DNA of 64,000 nucleotides from Novisyntrophococcus fermenticellae (GTDB lineage: Bacteria; Bacillota; Clostridia; Lachnospirales; Lachnospiraceae), in assembly GCF_018866245.1 (NCBI RefSeq), contig NZ_CP076458.1:1984001-2048000 (forward strand), in the 5' to 3' direction. Shown piece by piece: positions 44,221 through 54,282 of the stretch. The notes under the pieces were generated by a model. That model did no database searches and was not told the origin of the DNA. It saw only the letters and a program-made list of their open reading frames with translations. The position numbers were made by a program, and so were the translations under genes. Position 1 is the first letter of the stretch. The number at the start of each line of letters is the position of its first letter.

Positions 44221-46161
44221 CTATGAATTTTTGTTTATATCATCTTTTTTGACCCACCAACCATGACCGTCACGATACCCATTACGTTCCATAAATGGAG
44301 TAACGAGTTTGACATATGGTGTTTTGCATTCGCATTGCAGAATTGCGGCGACCTTTTCGACAAGCTCAACCTGCAGCGCCCACCACGACTCGTATCGTGC
44401 TTTTGTTTCAGGTGTACAGTCATCATCATCAGCCTCATCCATCAACCAGCCCGTTTCATTCCAAGCACCCGCAAGCGATGTAGCTAAAGCTGACTCAGCA
44501 TAATCGTCACCAAGAATATTACGCCACTCTTCAGCGGATACTCCCGAAAGTGGCTCATTTCCCATTATCACAGCATCTTCGGGCAATTTAATAGAGTCTT
44601 CTTCATCCGTGGAATCGTAGTCAATATTTTTGTTATCAATGTGTTTTTTGATGACCTTTTTTATTTTGTCCAGTGGAAACGGAGCGTCTTCGGAAGAATG
44701 GTATTCAATGCTTTCTATTTGAGCAATTACTTCGTGGTTGTCTTTTCCGGCAGGAACAATAACATAATCGCCCGCTTCGAGAGTGTCGTCATCGGTCAGA
44801 TAGCAATATGTTTTTCCATAATCATCAAACTGAACATTGCAAAAGATGTAGTCTGTCTGCTTGCGCAAAGGTTTTCCATATACTGACTGATCGAGGATTT
44901 CACCCATTCCGTAAAAACGCATGAAATCAAATACGGATACCGCAAAATCCGCGAAATCGTCAGGGAGACCGTTTTTGTCAAATGTACCGGTCAGGATTTG
45001 CTGTTCACCGTACAGGTAATCAATTATGATTTTGTAATCCTTCGTCTCCAGTGGATTTACGATGACATCGGGAGGATTTCCTTCGGTATGAACCATGAAA
45101 TCATTAGCGTCGATATCATCTAAAAAAGATGTGATACCATCCTCAACATGATATTTCCGAGACACCTGACAGCCTGTGCCGATATTTTGAATATGTTCCA
45201 AGACCTCACTTTTTCTGTCTATCGTGATGTGTTCACTGTAGTAGTCCCAAGTCGCATATTCCCGTGTAGCGCCTTCGAGTTTGACTCCGGGCTTAATCTT
45301 CGTTAGACGATGATAGTCAATAACAATCTTTTCAATTCTGTCTGAATTTGACCTGCCATCAAAAACAAGTAATTCAGGCATATTAAGATTGAAACGGATT
45401 ATATTGGATATATTATCCAACCCTTCAGAACAACCAGCGCAAAGTGAACCTCGAAAATGATATGACGCATTCTCCGTATTCGTAAGTGTCATTTCCCATT
45501 CTCCAACATCAGTGGCAAATGCCACATCGTATTCTTCGGAAAAGTAAGCACCAACGGTTTTCAAAATATAAGCAGCTTTTTCAGCTTCAATTTTGAAGTT
45601 CTTTGTGTGTGTTTTAATGTGCTTTGTTCCATCGCCGTAGGCATATGCAGAAAAGAATACTCTACCGTCTGCTGTAATGGAAAGATGCTGTTCAATTTCA
45701 TCATCAGGCAACGGACAAGGACCAAAGCAGATATTGTTGGAAATGATCTGTATTTTACTTGCCATTCCTTCGAAAATGAAGGGGCTTGTATCATCGTCGG
45801 CTGCGAGACGCTCCAGCCTGCCAAAAGCAGTAATAAACCACGATCTGTTCTCGAAGGAAAGTATATTCTCACCAGGACCAGCCCAGTGTGTGAAATACCG
45901 CCATTTTGAAAAAATACCTGAGCCAAGGAGCGCGACATCGGTAATATCATCTATTATTTTATCCAGCTCGCGATAATCGTTAAAAGCATGGCTATCAGAG
46001 TAAGCTTCTTCAAAGGCTTTGCCACAGTCCATTTTGAAGCCGAGCGAGGAGCACTCGTCAGCAAAAGTGGGGTCTTCAACTTCACGCGACACAGTTTTGG
46101 TGTCCTGGAACTTGTCAAACCATTTCACCGCAAACGCATGAATATCCTGATTTGTATGCAT
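44221..46161 (-). CDS. 646-aa protein of unknown function beside McrBC
   Basis: A large soluble protein with no signal or membrane segment and no recognised catalytic motif. Around residues 440-500 it has a beta-rich segment, Y-I-F-C-N-V-Q-F-D-D-Y-G-K then G-D-Y-V-I-V-P-A-G-K-D-N-H, that looks like a small barrel domain found in several Clostridia proteins. The N-terminal 60 residues are helical and the C terminus is Trp-rich (E-S-W-W-A-L, G-H-G-W-W-V-K-K). GAGGAGGTG precedes the ATG. It lies 28 bases past mcrC on the same strand, between mcrC and the att-like repeat, so it may be an extra component of the restriction system or a separate defence gene. Confidence 0.8.
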   Translation of the reverse strand: MHTNQDIHAFAVKWFDKFQDTKTVSREVEDPTFADECSSLGFKMDCGKAFEEAYSDSHAFNDYRELDKIIDDITDVALLGSGIFSKWRYFTHWAGPGENILSFENRSWFITAFGRLERLAADDDTSPFIFEGMASKIQIISNNICFGPCPLPDDEIEQHLSITADGRVFFSAYAYGDGTKHIKTHTKNFKIEAEKAAYILKTVGAYFSEEYDVAFATDVGEWEMTLTNTENASYHFRGSLCAGCSEGLDNISNIIRFNLNMPELLVFDGRSNSDRIEKIVIDYHRLTKIKPGVKLEGATREYATWDYYSEHITIDRKSEVLEHIQNIGTGCQVSRKYHVEDGITSFLDDIDANDFMVHTEGNPPDVIVNPLETKDYKIIIDYLYGEQQILTGTFDKNGLPDDFADFAVSVFDFMRFYGMGEILDQSVYGKPLRKQTDYIFCNVQFDDYGKTYCYLTDDDTLEAGDYVIVPAGKDNHEVIAQIESIEYHSSEDAPFPLDKIKKVIKKHIDNKNIDYDSTDEEDSIKLPEDAVIMGNEPLSGVSAEEWRNILGDDYAESALATSLAGAWNETGWLMDEADDDDCTPETKARYESWWALQVELVEKVAAILQCECKTPYVKLVTPFMERNGYRDGHGWWVKKDDINKNS

Positions 46162-46189
46162 AACTTCACCTCCTCGTTTATGCCATGTT

Positions 46190-47254
46190 TTATACTACAT
46201 TTATTCCAAAGTGCTCTTCTAAAATTCTGTTGAGCTGCGCAGCGATTTCTACAAATTCCAAATTCAAGTCCAGCGTTTTCACACTTATTTTATTACCGCT
46301 CATCTGATAAGCATTGTCCGGCTGGATTGTTTCGTCGGTTTTGGCGTACAGAAGCATTCCCGATACTTTATGTGGTTTCTCTCCAAATTCTGAGTCTTTA
46401 TTTTTCACATAGGTGAATATCTGGTACAGATTGCTGGAATGAAGGGTATGCACGTCAAATTGAACCTGTGTCGTATGTGTATAGTATTTTGCGTCCATAA
46501 TCAGCACTTCGTTTCCCCTGGCAAGAGTAATATCGCTTTGCATTATTGGAAGCATTGTACCGATGCCATCGTCCAATGCCCATGGTATCTGCGATGCGCT
46601 TACATTCAATGCTGGAAATTCCTTGCTGTAGTATTCCAAGATAAATTTCTCATAAAGACGGCACATCCGCTGCTCATCGACAAACGATGCGAGCTTATAT
46701 TCGCCTTGTTCCGTTGTCTGAAGCATTCCTTGCAGAATAAGCTGGCAAATACTGATGAGCATACGGTAGGTCTGGTTATTTCTTTGAAACCGGATTGTTG
46801 CCCATTTTATAGATGATGGCTCCAGTGTGTCCACGTTTGAAAAAAACAGCATTTCTTTCTTAAGGGCATCCTTGTGTTCGCTATCAACCTTTGAAAGGCG
46901 GAGCAGAATCATCACGGTCGTTTTTAGAATCTGATTTAACAGGTTGTTTTCTGATAGGTCATCGTACTCGCAGGACAAAACCCGCTGGCGAGCAATCTTG
47001 TTTTTGATAGTGCCTGAAATATCGATTTTACCACGCATAACCGCCATGTTTTCTGTCTTATTCAGATACTCACGATATAAACCCTGCTTCAATTGCTGCC
47101 CGATGCCTTTGGCGAGAATCGCAGCAAAGAGATTGTGCATATTCTCAAATTCCTCAGTCGCCACATCCTCAAAATTTGACTGATTCAGAGTGGTGAATGC
47201 ATAGGAAAGCATATAGTATATGTTCTTGATAAAGATACTCTTATCCTTAATCAT
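46190..47254 (-). CDS. mcrC: McrC, nuclease subunit of a McrBC-type restriction system
   Basis: A 354-residue protein. The N-terminal part is the McrC beta domain that activates McrB, and the C-terminal part is a PD-(D/E)xK nuclease with D in S-D-I-T-L-A and M-D-A-K-Y-Y near residue 252. It cuts DNA with modified cytosines together with McrB. Its start overlaps the mcrB stop (ATGA). Confidence 0.9.
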   Translation of the reverse strand: MIKDKSIFIKNIYYMLSYAFTTLNQSNFEDVATEEFENMHNLFAAILAKGIGQQLKQGLYREYLNKTENMAVMRGKIDISGTIKNKIARQRVLSCEYDDLSENNLLNQILKTTVMILLRLSKVDSEHKDALKKEMLFFSNVDTLEPSSIKWATIRFQRNNQTYRMLISICQLILQGMLQTTEQGEYKLASFVDEQRMCRLYEKFILEYYSKEFPALNVSASQIPWALDDGIGTMLPIMQSDITLARGNEVLIMDAKYYTHTTQVQFDVHTLHSSNLYQIFTYVKNKDSEFGEKPHKVSGMLLYAKTDETIQPDNAYQMSGNKISVKTLDLNLEFVEIAAQLNRILEEHFGINVV

Positions 47255-49641
47255 TGAAACACACCACGCAGAATGTTTTCCCAGCGTTGCAATTTTCCAC
47301 TGTCATCGAACCAGTATTCACTCAGCATCGGTAAAATGTCATAGTCAATAATGGAGTTCATCCATTCGTCAGTGCAGATGGCCTGCCCACAAAAATAGCT
47401 ATGTCCAATACAGAATCCTTTACCGAGGGATTTGTCAAGTGCGATTTCCTTGTTAAGCTCCTTTATACGTTCGATAAGAGTGTTGAATGTTTCATTATTC
47501 AAACCATTTTGGTATTTTACAAAGCCTTCGGAGTCAAAGCCCGGCTCGATTTCAAAAAAGCTGAAACGACGGCGGAGGGCATAATCAATCATAGCAAGAC
47601 TGCGGTCAGCAGTATTCATCATGCCGATAATATAAAGGTTCTTTGGCACAGCAAACGACAAGCCGTTATATGCAAGTGTGGCTTTCGTACCACGATAATC
47701 ACACTCAATCAACATAAGCAATTCGCCGAAGATTTTACTCATATTGCCACGATTGATCTCGTCTATGATAAAGAAGAAGTCCTTGTCCGGCTGGTTTGCA
47801 GCCTTCTGGCAGAAACGATAGAAAATGCCATATTTTAGTTCGAATCCGTCATTCACAGGCTTATAGCCCATCATAAAATCTTCGTAAGAGTAATTCTGGT
47901 GGAACTGGACGAATTCAATGCGGTTTTCGTCCTTTTCTCCAATCATCGAGTATGCGAGGCGCTTTGCTGCGAAAGTTTTCCCGACACCGGGTGCACCCTG
48001 CAGAATAATGTTCTTTTTGTTTTTCAGGACAGAAAGCAGCATATCATAGCGGCTCTCTGTCATGTAAACCTCATTAAGGAAGTCCGCCTTGTCATACTTT
48101 TCTGATTTTTCTTCTTGAATAAGTGGATTTTCATCCCGAATCATATCGACGATAAAATCATACTCGCCCTTTGTCAGCTTAAACAAGCTGCCTTGCGGAT
48201 TGCTGAAATACTCCATTCTCTCCAGCTCGGAACAGCTTTTCAGCGTTTGATAATCAATCGGCGAGGAAAGCCCCTCGATTTTTTCAAAATAGATTTTCTC
48301 ACCATCTTGTTCCGCACTAACTTTGCCAATCGCCACAATTTGTTTAACCGGGTTCGATTCATAGCCAATTATCATGTCTCCGGCTTTTGCTTCCAAGAAA
48401 TTTTGGAAAATGCGACGTTTGTTGCCATTGTCATTATAGAGTGTATACGACTGTACTTCACCGACAACAATTTCCGAAAAACTCCATATTTTCGGATTTG
48501 CATTAAGCCACCAATAGCCATGTTCCTCTTCACCTGGAGCTGCAGCAACGTACAATTCCACTTGGCTTAGGTCAACCTTATCGAGGGCGGCAGATAATTC
48601 GTCTCGTAGTTTCCATATATAGCTGCCAGATTCATCTTTACCAGCATTTCGTCCAACATACAGGATCGGCCACCAGCGAGAGTTTTCTTCATCTCTATCC
48701 ATTACAGGGCAGCCGGTTTTTTCTGCAATACGACGTGCCAGGGCAGAAGAACCGCTATTATAGAAGTTCTTCGTTTCACCGTATTTGATAGAGAGCTGGG
48801 TACAAGTAGCCTGCCCGCCATAGTCCTTCATACGCTTCATGATTTCAAGGCTCCCGGTTGTAAACACATCGGGGTCATTAAGAAGTTCTACCCACTCATC
48901 GACAGAAATGTTTGGCGTGTAATCTGTTGGGAACCAGTCGTCAGTGGCTACGGATTCTTTCTGGGAAAAGTAGCGACTGATGTAAAAGCCGATATCAATT
49001 GTAAGTGTTCTGTATTCCGGGTCTGGATAGCAATCCCCCGTTAGCTGGGATTTAAGCAGACTTACAAGTTCTTCATCTTTTTTGATTTCCGCACATAGCT
49101 CATCATAGAAATTATAGAAATTGCGCAAATTGTCCGCATATGCGCCTTTCTTGAATCGATAATCGCTGCCGAGTTCATCTGCAACAGTTTTTATCTCGCC
49201 ATATTTATAAATATAGTATTTGTCGGGATAACGCAGCCATAAGTAGGTGCTGACGGCATTTTCATACTGATAATGCTGTCCTGCGCCGTTGCCATACTTT
49301 TCGAGCAAAATGGATGACTGGTCTTTAAAATCTGTAATTCTGGTAACGACATCCTTGCTTTCATCAAACAAAGCAAGGAACATCGCCCGTACTTCTTCAG
49401 GAGCCGTTTCCGCAAATTTCTCAATCATTCGCGCCGGAAAGTTATTCATGGACGCAAGCAAATTATATGTTTTTGAAAGGGAAAGAGTCAGCATGGCGGC
49501 AAAATCCGCTGCATTCACATCCCAATTGTCCTGAAAGAATTTTACTGCTTCCCACTTGTATTTCTCGTTTCCCCATTGGTTAGAAACGAAATTCTGCTTG
49601 TATTTTACAAGAGCGTCCTGCAAACGGAATTTCTCAAACAT
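47251..49641 (-). CDS. mcrB: McrB-like AAA+ GTPase with an EVE domain
   Basis: A 796-residue protein. Residues 1-350 are a helical and winged N-terminal part, about 370-480 an EVE/PUA-like domain (G-Y-W-W-L-N-A-N-P, G-D-M-I-I-G-Y-E), and 540-790 the McrB AAA+ motor with Walker A G-A-P-G-V-G-K-T near 547, I-I-D-E-I-N-R-G Walker B and the McrB signature M-N-T-A-D-R-S near 673. EVE domains read modified bases, so the target is probably methylated or hydroxymethylated cytosine. AGGAGG lies just before the ATG. Confidence 0.93.
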   Translation of the reverse strand: MFEKFRLQDALVKYKQNFVSNQWGNEKYKWEAVKFFQDNWDVNAADFAAMLTLSLSKTYNLLASMNNFPARMIEKFAETAPEEVRAMFLALFDESKDVVTRITDFKDQSSILLEKYGNGAGQHYQYENAVSTYLWLRYPDKYYIYKYGEIKTVADELGSDYRFKKGAYADNLRNFYNFYDELCAEIKKDEELVSLLKSQLTGDCYPDPEYRTLTIDIGFYISRYFSQKESVATDDWFPTDYTPNISVDEWVELLNDPDVFTTGSLEIMKRMKDYGGQATCTQLSIKYGETKNFYNSGSSALARRIAEKTGCPVMDRDEENSRWWPILYVGRNAGKDESGSYIWKLRDELSAALDKVDLSQVELYVAAAPGEEEHGYWWLNANPKIWSFSEIVVGEVQSYTLYNDNGNKRRIFQNFLEAKAGDMIIGYESNPVKQIVAIGKVSAEQDGEKIYFEKIEGLSSPIDYQTLKSCSELERMEYFSNPQGSLFKLTKGEYDFIVDMIRDENPLIQEEKSEKYDKADFLNEVYMTESRYDMLLSVLKNKKNIILQGAPGVGKTFAAKRLAYSMIGEKDENRIEFVQFHQNYSYEDFMMGYKPVNDGFELKYGIFYRFCQKAANQPDKDFFFIIDEINRGNMSKIFGELLMLIECDYRGTKATLAYNGLSFAVPKNLYIIGMMNTADRSLAMIDYALRRRFSFFEIEPGFDSEGFVKYQNGLNNETFNTLIERIKELNKEIALDKSLGKGFCIGHSYFCGQAICTDEWMNSIIDYDILPMLSEYWFDDSGKLQRWENILRGVFQ

Positions 49642-49652
49642 GATACCCCTCC

Positions 49653-52622
49653 TTAGGCTTTACGCAGGCTTGCGTATATTTCATCAGTAAAGATGCCTAG
49701 TACCTGCCGCTTTATTTCTTCGTTGCTCAAAAGCATCGAGAAAAAGTCCTGATTCTGCGAAAGCCCCTCGATAAGGGCATCGTCGATGTCGTCAAAATAG
49801 GAAAACTCAAAATCTTTGACGGTGTTGTTTCTGGCGCTGGTTTTCAGTTTATCTGATTTTAGCAGTATGTCCCGGATTTGCAGCATTGCTTTTACTGCGA
49901 CATCATTATCATAGGCTTTTCCTGTGCGACTGTTGATTTCGGCAATAATCTGGGAAAGTTTTTCTTCCTTGGCTTCGGTTAAGCCAAAGCTATCGGCCGT
50001 TGGAAGTTTCATAACCGGTTGCGCGACAAGCTCAGATTTTTTATGTTCCTCCTCCTTTTTCTGGACGAAATTGGTTGCCTTGATTTTTCCATCGAGGTTA
50101 TAGCCGCCGCCCGGATGCTTGATGTTGATGTAAGAAAGCAAGTAGGTAATGAAGTTGTACTTCTTGTGTAGGTCTACATCCTCAAAGCAGGAAACTTGGA
50201 GCAGAAACTCATAAAACCGAACGAAGTGGCGCATGAGAGCTACGATCTCCTGCTGCTTGGTCACATCGTAATTTTCAATCAGATTTTTAGCCTTTTTGAA
50301 ATAGAAGGTCAGCTTCTGTTTGTCCTTCGCGGTGATATTCTCGCTGTAGAGTAGGTCGTTTGCCCTCTCAATATCATCCGGGTCAAGAACTGTATAAGAA
50401 TCGATATTAGCTTCAAGGTCATAAATTGCTGTCGGTGTCACCGAATTGGATAGCAATGTCGTTGTGTAATACGGTGCAAAGGCAGCAGTAATATCCGCAT
50501 AGTCGTTTACGAAGTCCAATATAAATGTGTGCTTTTCAAACGGCGGGAAGATACGGTTTAAGCGAGACAGCGTCTGCACAGCTGTAACACCTTTCAGCTT
50601 TTTCATGACATACATGGCGCACAGCTTCGGCTGGTCGAATCCCGTCTGATATTTGTTTGCCACAAGCAGGACTTGATAATCGTCCTTGTCAAATTCTTTC
50701 GTGAGCTGATCTTCGGAAAAACCGTTCATGGAGGATTCGGTGTATTCGGTTGTATCATCGTTCGGCAGCTTCACCTTGCCAGAGAAGGCCACCAGCGCGC
50801 GAATATCCTTGTAGCCCTTCTTCGTGATATAGTCCTCGAAAGCCTGACGGTATTTGACAGCGCCCTGCCGGGATGCTGTAATTACCATCGCTTTTGCCAT
50901 ACCACCAAGCTCTGTCATAACGGAAGTGCGGAAATGCTCCACAATGACTTCAATGCGCTGTGAGATGTTCGTTTCATGCAGTTCCACAAATCGGGCAATC
51001 TGCCGCTTGGCATCAGAAGTCTTGCAGCGGGGGTCGTCCTCAATTTCTTTATTTATCTGATAAAAGGTATCATAAGTCGTATAGTTCTGCAGCACATCTA
51101 GAATAAAGCCTTCTTCAATAGCCTGCTTCATGGAGTAGACATGGAACGCTTCGCGCTGTCCCTTGGTATTCAACATCCCGAAAAGCTGAAGCGTGGTCGG
51201 CTTCGGTGTTGCAGTAAACGCAAACATCGACACATTTGCTTGCTTTCCGTTGCGGGCAATCTCGTCTGCAATTATGTCCTGCACATCGTTATAATCCTGC
51301 TCACCGACACCCAAAGACTGTGTGACAGCCGCCATGTCTTTTCCGGCAGTGGAGGAATGCGCCTCGTCGATAATGACTGCGAAGCGTTTTGCTTTCAACC
51401 CCGCGACGCTGTCCACGATATATGGGAATTTCTGAATTGTAGTTGCGATAATTTTTGTGTTGCCTTTGAGAGCGATTGCAAGATCGGCGGAGTTGCACTT
51501 ATCATCCATCACACGGATAAGGCCTGTTTTGTGCTCCATGCCCATGATAGCTTTTTGAAGCTGGCGGTCAACCACCACTCGGTCGGTGATGATGACCACA
51601 TTGTCAAAGATGATTTTATCGTCAGCGTCATGCAATGACGTGAGCCGGTGCGCCAGCCAAGCGATAGAATTCGTTTTGCCGGAGCCTGCGCTGTGCTGAA
51701 TCAGATAATTCTGCGCAGTTTTATTTTCGCGTACGTCGCCCAGCAGCTTGCGGATTACGTCCAACTGGTGGTAACGCGGAAAAATGATACTTTCAGACTT
51801 TTTGATTTTGCCGGTAAACTCGTCCTCTTTTTCTTTTGTCTCCACAAAAATGAACTTGCTGATAAGGTTGAGCAAGGTATCCTTTGTGAGAATATCCTCC
51901 CACATATAGGATACGCTATACTTGTCCTTAAAGGTGGGATTGCCCGCTCCGGCGTTGACACCTTTTCCGTTGCCAATATTGAACGGCAGGAAGAAGGTGG
52001 AGTCGCCGGATAATTTTGTGGTCATATAGACCTCTTCCAGATCCATCGCAAAGTTGACGAGGCAACCTGCCTTAAATAGGAACAGACGCGTTTTCGGATT
52101 TCGCTCACAGCGGAACTGATAAATAGCGTCCTGATAGGATTGCCCGGCAGCATTGCACTTGAGTTCAAATGACATGATAGCAAGGCCATTTAAGAAGATA
52201 ACCAAATCGACACGTTCTTTGTCGCTTGCCCAGACCTCCTCCATAACGGAAAAAATGTTCTTTTCGTAGTTCGCGAGAAGCTCTTTATTAAAAGTGGTAG
52301 CCGGTTTGGTATACATCAGTTCCAGCTTCATGCTGGAAATTTCAATCCCATGTTTCAGGATATCCAGCAGGCTGCCACGCGCCTTTGTCATCTCAGCGTT
52401 AATGAAACTGACAATGGTCTCTTCCAAGTCATCTTTATAGATTTTGCGCAGTGCCGCCATTGTAGCGCCCTGTGTATCGTTCAGAAATTTGAACAGCAGC
52501 TCACGGTCCATGGAAAACAGGCGGTCGTAACTGGTAGCCTTTCGGATAACATATCCGTTGTCTTTTTCCAAACGTTCCATTATAAACTTCTGATATTCTT
52601 TTTCTGAAAGAATGTTATTCAT
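49653..52622 (-). CDS. hsdR: Type I restriction enzyme, R subunit
   Basis: A 989-residue motor-nuclease. The nuclease motif lies near residue 150 (D-L-V-I-F-L-N-G, then S-F-E-L-K-C), Walker A S-A-G-S-G-K-T-N near 310, D-E-A-H near 419 and later helicase motifs Y-Q-T-G-F-D-Q-P and Q-T-L-S-R-L-N-R. It pulls DNA and cuts it when sites are unmethylated. The start overlaps the stop of the small gene upstream. Confidence 0.95.
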   Translation of the reverse strand: MNNILSEKEYQKFIMERLEKDNGYVIRKATSYDRLFSMDRELLFKFLNDTQGATMAALRKIYKDDLEETIVSFINAEMTKARGSLLDILKHGIEISSMKLELMYTKPATTFNKELLANYEKNIFSVMEEVWASDKERVDLVIFLNGLAIMSFELKCNAAGQSYQDAIYQFRCERNPKTRLFLFKAGCLVNFAMDLEEVYMTTKLSGDSTFFLPFNIGNGKGVNAGAGNPTFKDKYSVSYMWEDILTKDTLLNLISKFIFVETKEKEDEFTGKIKKSESIIFPRYHQLDVIRKLLGDVRENKTAQNYLIQHSAGSGKTNSIAWLAHRLTSLHDADDKIIFDNVVIITDRVVVDRQLQKAIMGMEHKTGLIRVMDDKCNSADLAIALKGNTKIIATTIQKFPYIVDSVAGLKAKRFAVIIDEAHSSTAGKDMAAVTQSLGVGEQDYNDVQDIIADEIARNGKQANVSMFAFTATPKPTTLQLFGMLNTKGQREAFHVYSMKQAIEEGFILDVLQNYTTYDTFYQINKEIEDDPRCKTSDAKRQIARFVELHETNISQRIEVIVEHFRTSVMTELGGMAKAMVITASRQGAVKYRQAFEDYITKKGYKDIRALVAFSGKVKLPNDDTTEYTESSMNGFSEDQLTKEFDKDDYQVLLVANKYQTGFDQPKLCAMYVMKKLKGVTAVQTLSRLNRIFPPFEKHTFILDFVNDYADITAAFAPYYTTTLLSNSVTPTAIYDLEANIDSYTVLDPDDIERANDLLYSENITAKDKQKLTFYFKKAKNLIENYDVTKQQEIVALMRHFVRFYEFLLQVSCFEDVDLHKKYNFITYLLSYINIKHPGGGYNLDGKIKATNFVQKKEEEHKKSELVAQPVMKLPTADSFGLTEAKEEKLSQIIAEINSRTGKAYDNDVAVKAMLQIRDILLKSDKLKTSARNNTVKDFEFSYFDDIDDALIEGLSQNQDFFSMLLSNEEIKRQVLGIFTDEIYASLRKA

Positions 52623-53020
52623 GCGTCACGACCTCCTTTCTGCCTTGTTGTAGTTTTAGTCGGAGTATTTTTCAAATCTGAGCTATCTTTTGAATAATAC
52701 TCTCTGCCATCATCAGACCAGATAATTCTGTTGTAGCGATTGTCTGTAGATACATAAATTTCAAACCACTTTCTGTGTCCATAACGGTCTGTTTCTATAG
52801 TAAATATTACTGCGCCAGATGCTTTGACCCATTGTTTTACCGTATCATAGTCTTTTGGGTCAATATGGTAGTCAAGCCCTTGTTGATTATAAAAAGCATC
52901 AGTTGCTGCAGCAAGACTACAAAATTCATCCTTTGACTTATCAGCTTTCAAAAACTCGGTACCAGAGACATATAACGCAACGCCAATCCCTAATTCACAA
53001 TCAGCAAATTCAACTTTCAT
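52619..53020 (-). CDS. 133-aa accessory protein inside the type I RM operon
   Basis: A soluble protein starting M-K-V-E-F-A-D-C-E-L with an aromatic C-terminal half (W-F-E-I-Y-V-S-T, I-I-W-S-D-D-G-R-E-Y-Y). Its start overlaps the hsdS stop and its stop overlaps the hsdR start by four bases each, so the three are translated together. AAGGAGGT precedes its ATG. No family is recognised. It may modulate restriction or be an inserted cargo gene. Confidence 0.8.
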   Translation of the reverse strand: MKVEFADCELGIGVALYVSGTEFLKADKSKDEFCSLAAATDAFYNQQGLDYHIDPKDYDTVKQWVKASGAVIFTIETDRYGHRKWFEIYVSTDNRYNRIIWSDDGREYYSKDSSDLKNTPTKTTTRQKGGRDA

Positions 53021-54270
53021 GCGGTGACCTCCTTTTTACCTGTGACATACTCATAGATGAGAGATTTCTTGTATTCATCTAAAGTGGCAAGCTGTGCCTG
53101 CTTATCAGCAATCACCGCATTGGTCTTATCAATCATGCTGTCGATATATTCGACAATTTCCTGTTGTTCCTGCAAGGAAGGCACTGGATACAGCAGTTCG
53201 GATAGCTTGTTCCATCTCAGGTCGCAGGAGCGGACACGAATACCGGTAGCCATTGCGACGAAAACATCACCGTATGCCATGCTGCGGAGATAATACATGA
53301 TGTAGCGTTTATTTTGCTTTGTGTCCAGTACATTCAAAACAGGTGAAGCTTTACCGCGAGAATCGGATATACCGATTGCCCCGGCGAAACCATCCATACC
53401 ATGCACCACTAAATCACCAACATCAATACCTTGATAGCCAATTTCCTTATCTGCCATTGTAAAGCCATCTTCACGGCGATTTGTGCGGAGTGTAACCTCG
53501 CCGTCTCTGAAACAGGTGACCACGCCATCGTCTTCTCTTATAGGTTTTTGGACATAGGTCAGTATGTATTTTCCACGGATGCAATCCCACGATGAAGGCA
53601 TTGTTCCAATCCATTTCACGCCACTGTCCTTCATCTCGGCATCCGGGTTCAAGCCCTTTGTGACCGCTTCGGTGATGACCGACCGCTTGTATTGTTCCAA
53701 GGTGTCAATCTGTGATTGAATATCAACAATAAGACTATCGATTTCGTCGCATTTGGCATCGAGGAAATCGGCAATACGCTGTTGCTCATCAATAGGTGGA
53801 ATTACTACTGTACAATTCAACAACCAAGGTGCAAAAATATTACGCTGAATTGTGCCAACACCTCTTGATGAAGTCTCATATTGCTGGTACATGGATTTAT
53901 CCCGCAATAGATAATTCATGTAAGCCGGATAGCCTTTCTTGGAAATTTTATAAACAAAGTAAGCGGGACTGATTATTCCGTCATATCGCGAAACACCAAC
54001 AGATCCTCTCCATGCTTGCTGATTGTTAAGGACAAAATCTCCGATATGGACATTTTGATACCCCGACAAATCTTTGCTTGGCTTATGAACTTGCATCCCA
54101 GTTGATTCTGAGTAAGAAATCACTCCTCTATCAAGGTAAACAGACAGTAACTCCCTATCACCAGAGTTTTTCTCACTTCTTAATGTGAGGATGGCTTTCA
54201 GCTTTGAAACATTCCAACTAGCTGGTATAGCACCAAAACTTGATGCTCCACAATCTTTCATTTTTCTCAT
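53017..54270 (-). CDS. hsdS: Type I restriction enzyme, S (specificity) subunit
   Basis: A 417-residue protein with two target-recognition domains (residues 15-150 and 220-360) each followed by a conserved helix (I-P-P-I-D-E-Q-Q-R-I-A-D-F-L and V-P-S-L-Q-E-Q-Q-E-I-V-E-Y-I). It sets the bipartite DNA sequence that is methylated or cut. It lies 12 bases past hsdM. Confidence 0.93.
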   Translation of the reverse strand: MRKMKDCGASSFGAIPASWNVSKLKAILTLRSEKNSGDRELLSVYLDRGVISYSESTGMQVHKPSKDLSGYQNVHIGDFVLNNQQAWRGSVGVSRYDGIISPAYFVYKISKKGYPAYMNYLLRDKSMYQQYETSSRGVGTIQRNIFAPWLLNCTVVIPPIDEQQRIADFLDAKCDEIDSLIVDIQSQIDTLEQYKRSVITEAVTKGLNPDAEMKDSGVKWIGTMPSSWDCIRGKYILTYVQKPIREDDGVVTCFRDGEVTLRTNRREDGFTMADKEIGYQGIDVGDLVVHGMDGFAGAIGISDSRGKASPVLNVLDTKQNKRYIMYYLRSMAYGDVFVAMATGIRVRSCDLRWNKLSELLYPVPSLQEQQEIVEYIDSMIDKTNAVIADKQAQLATLDEYKKSLIYEYVTGKKEVTA

Positions 54271-54282
54271 ATCATCACCGCC

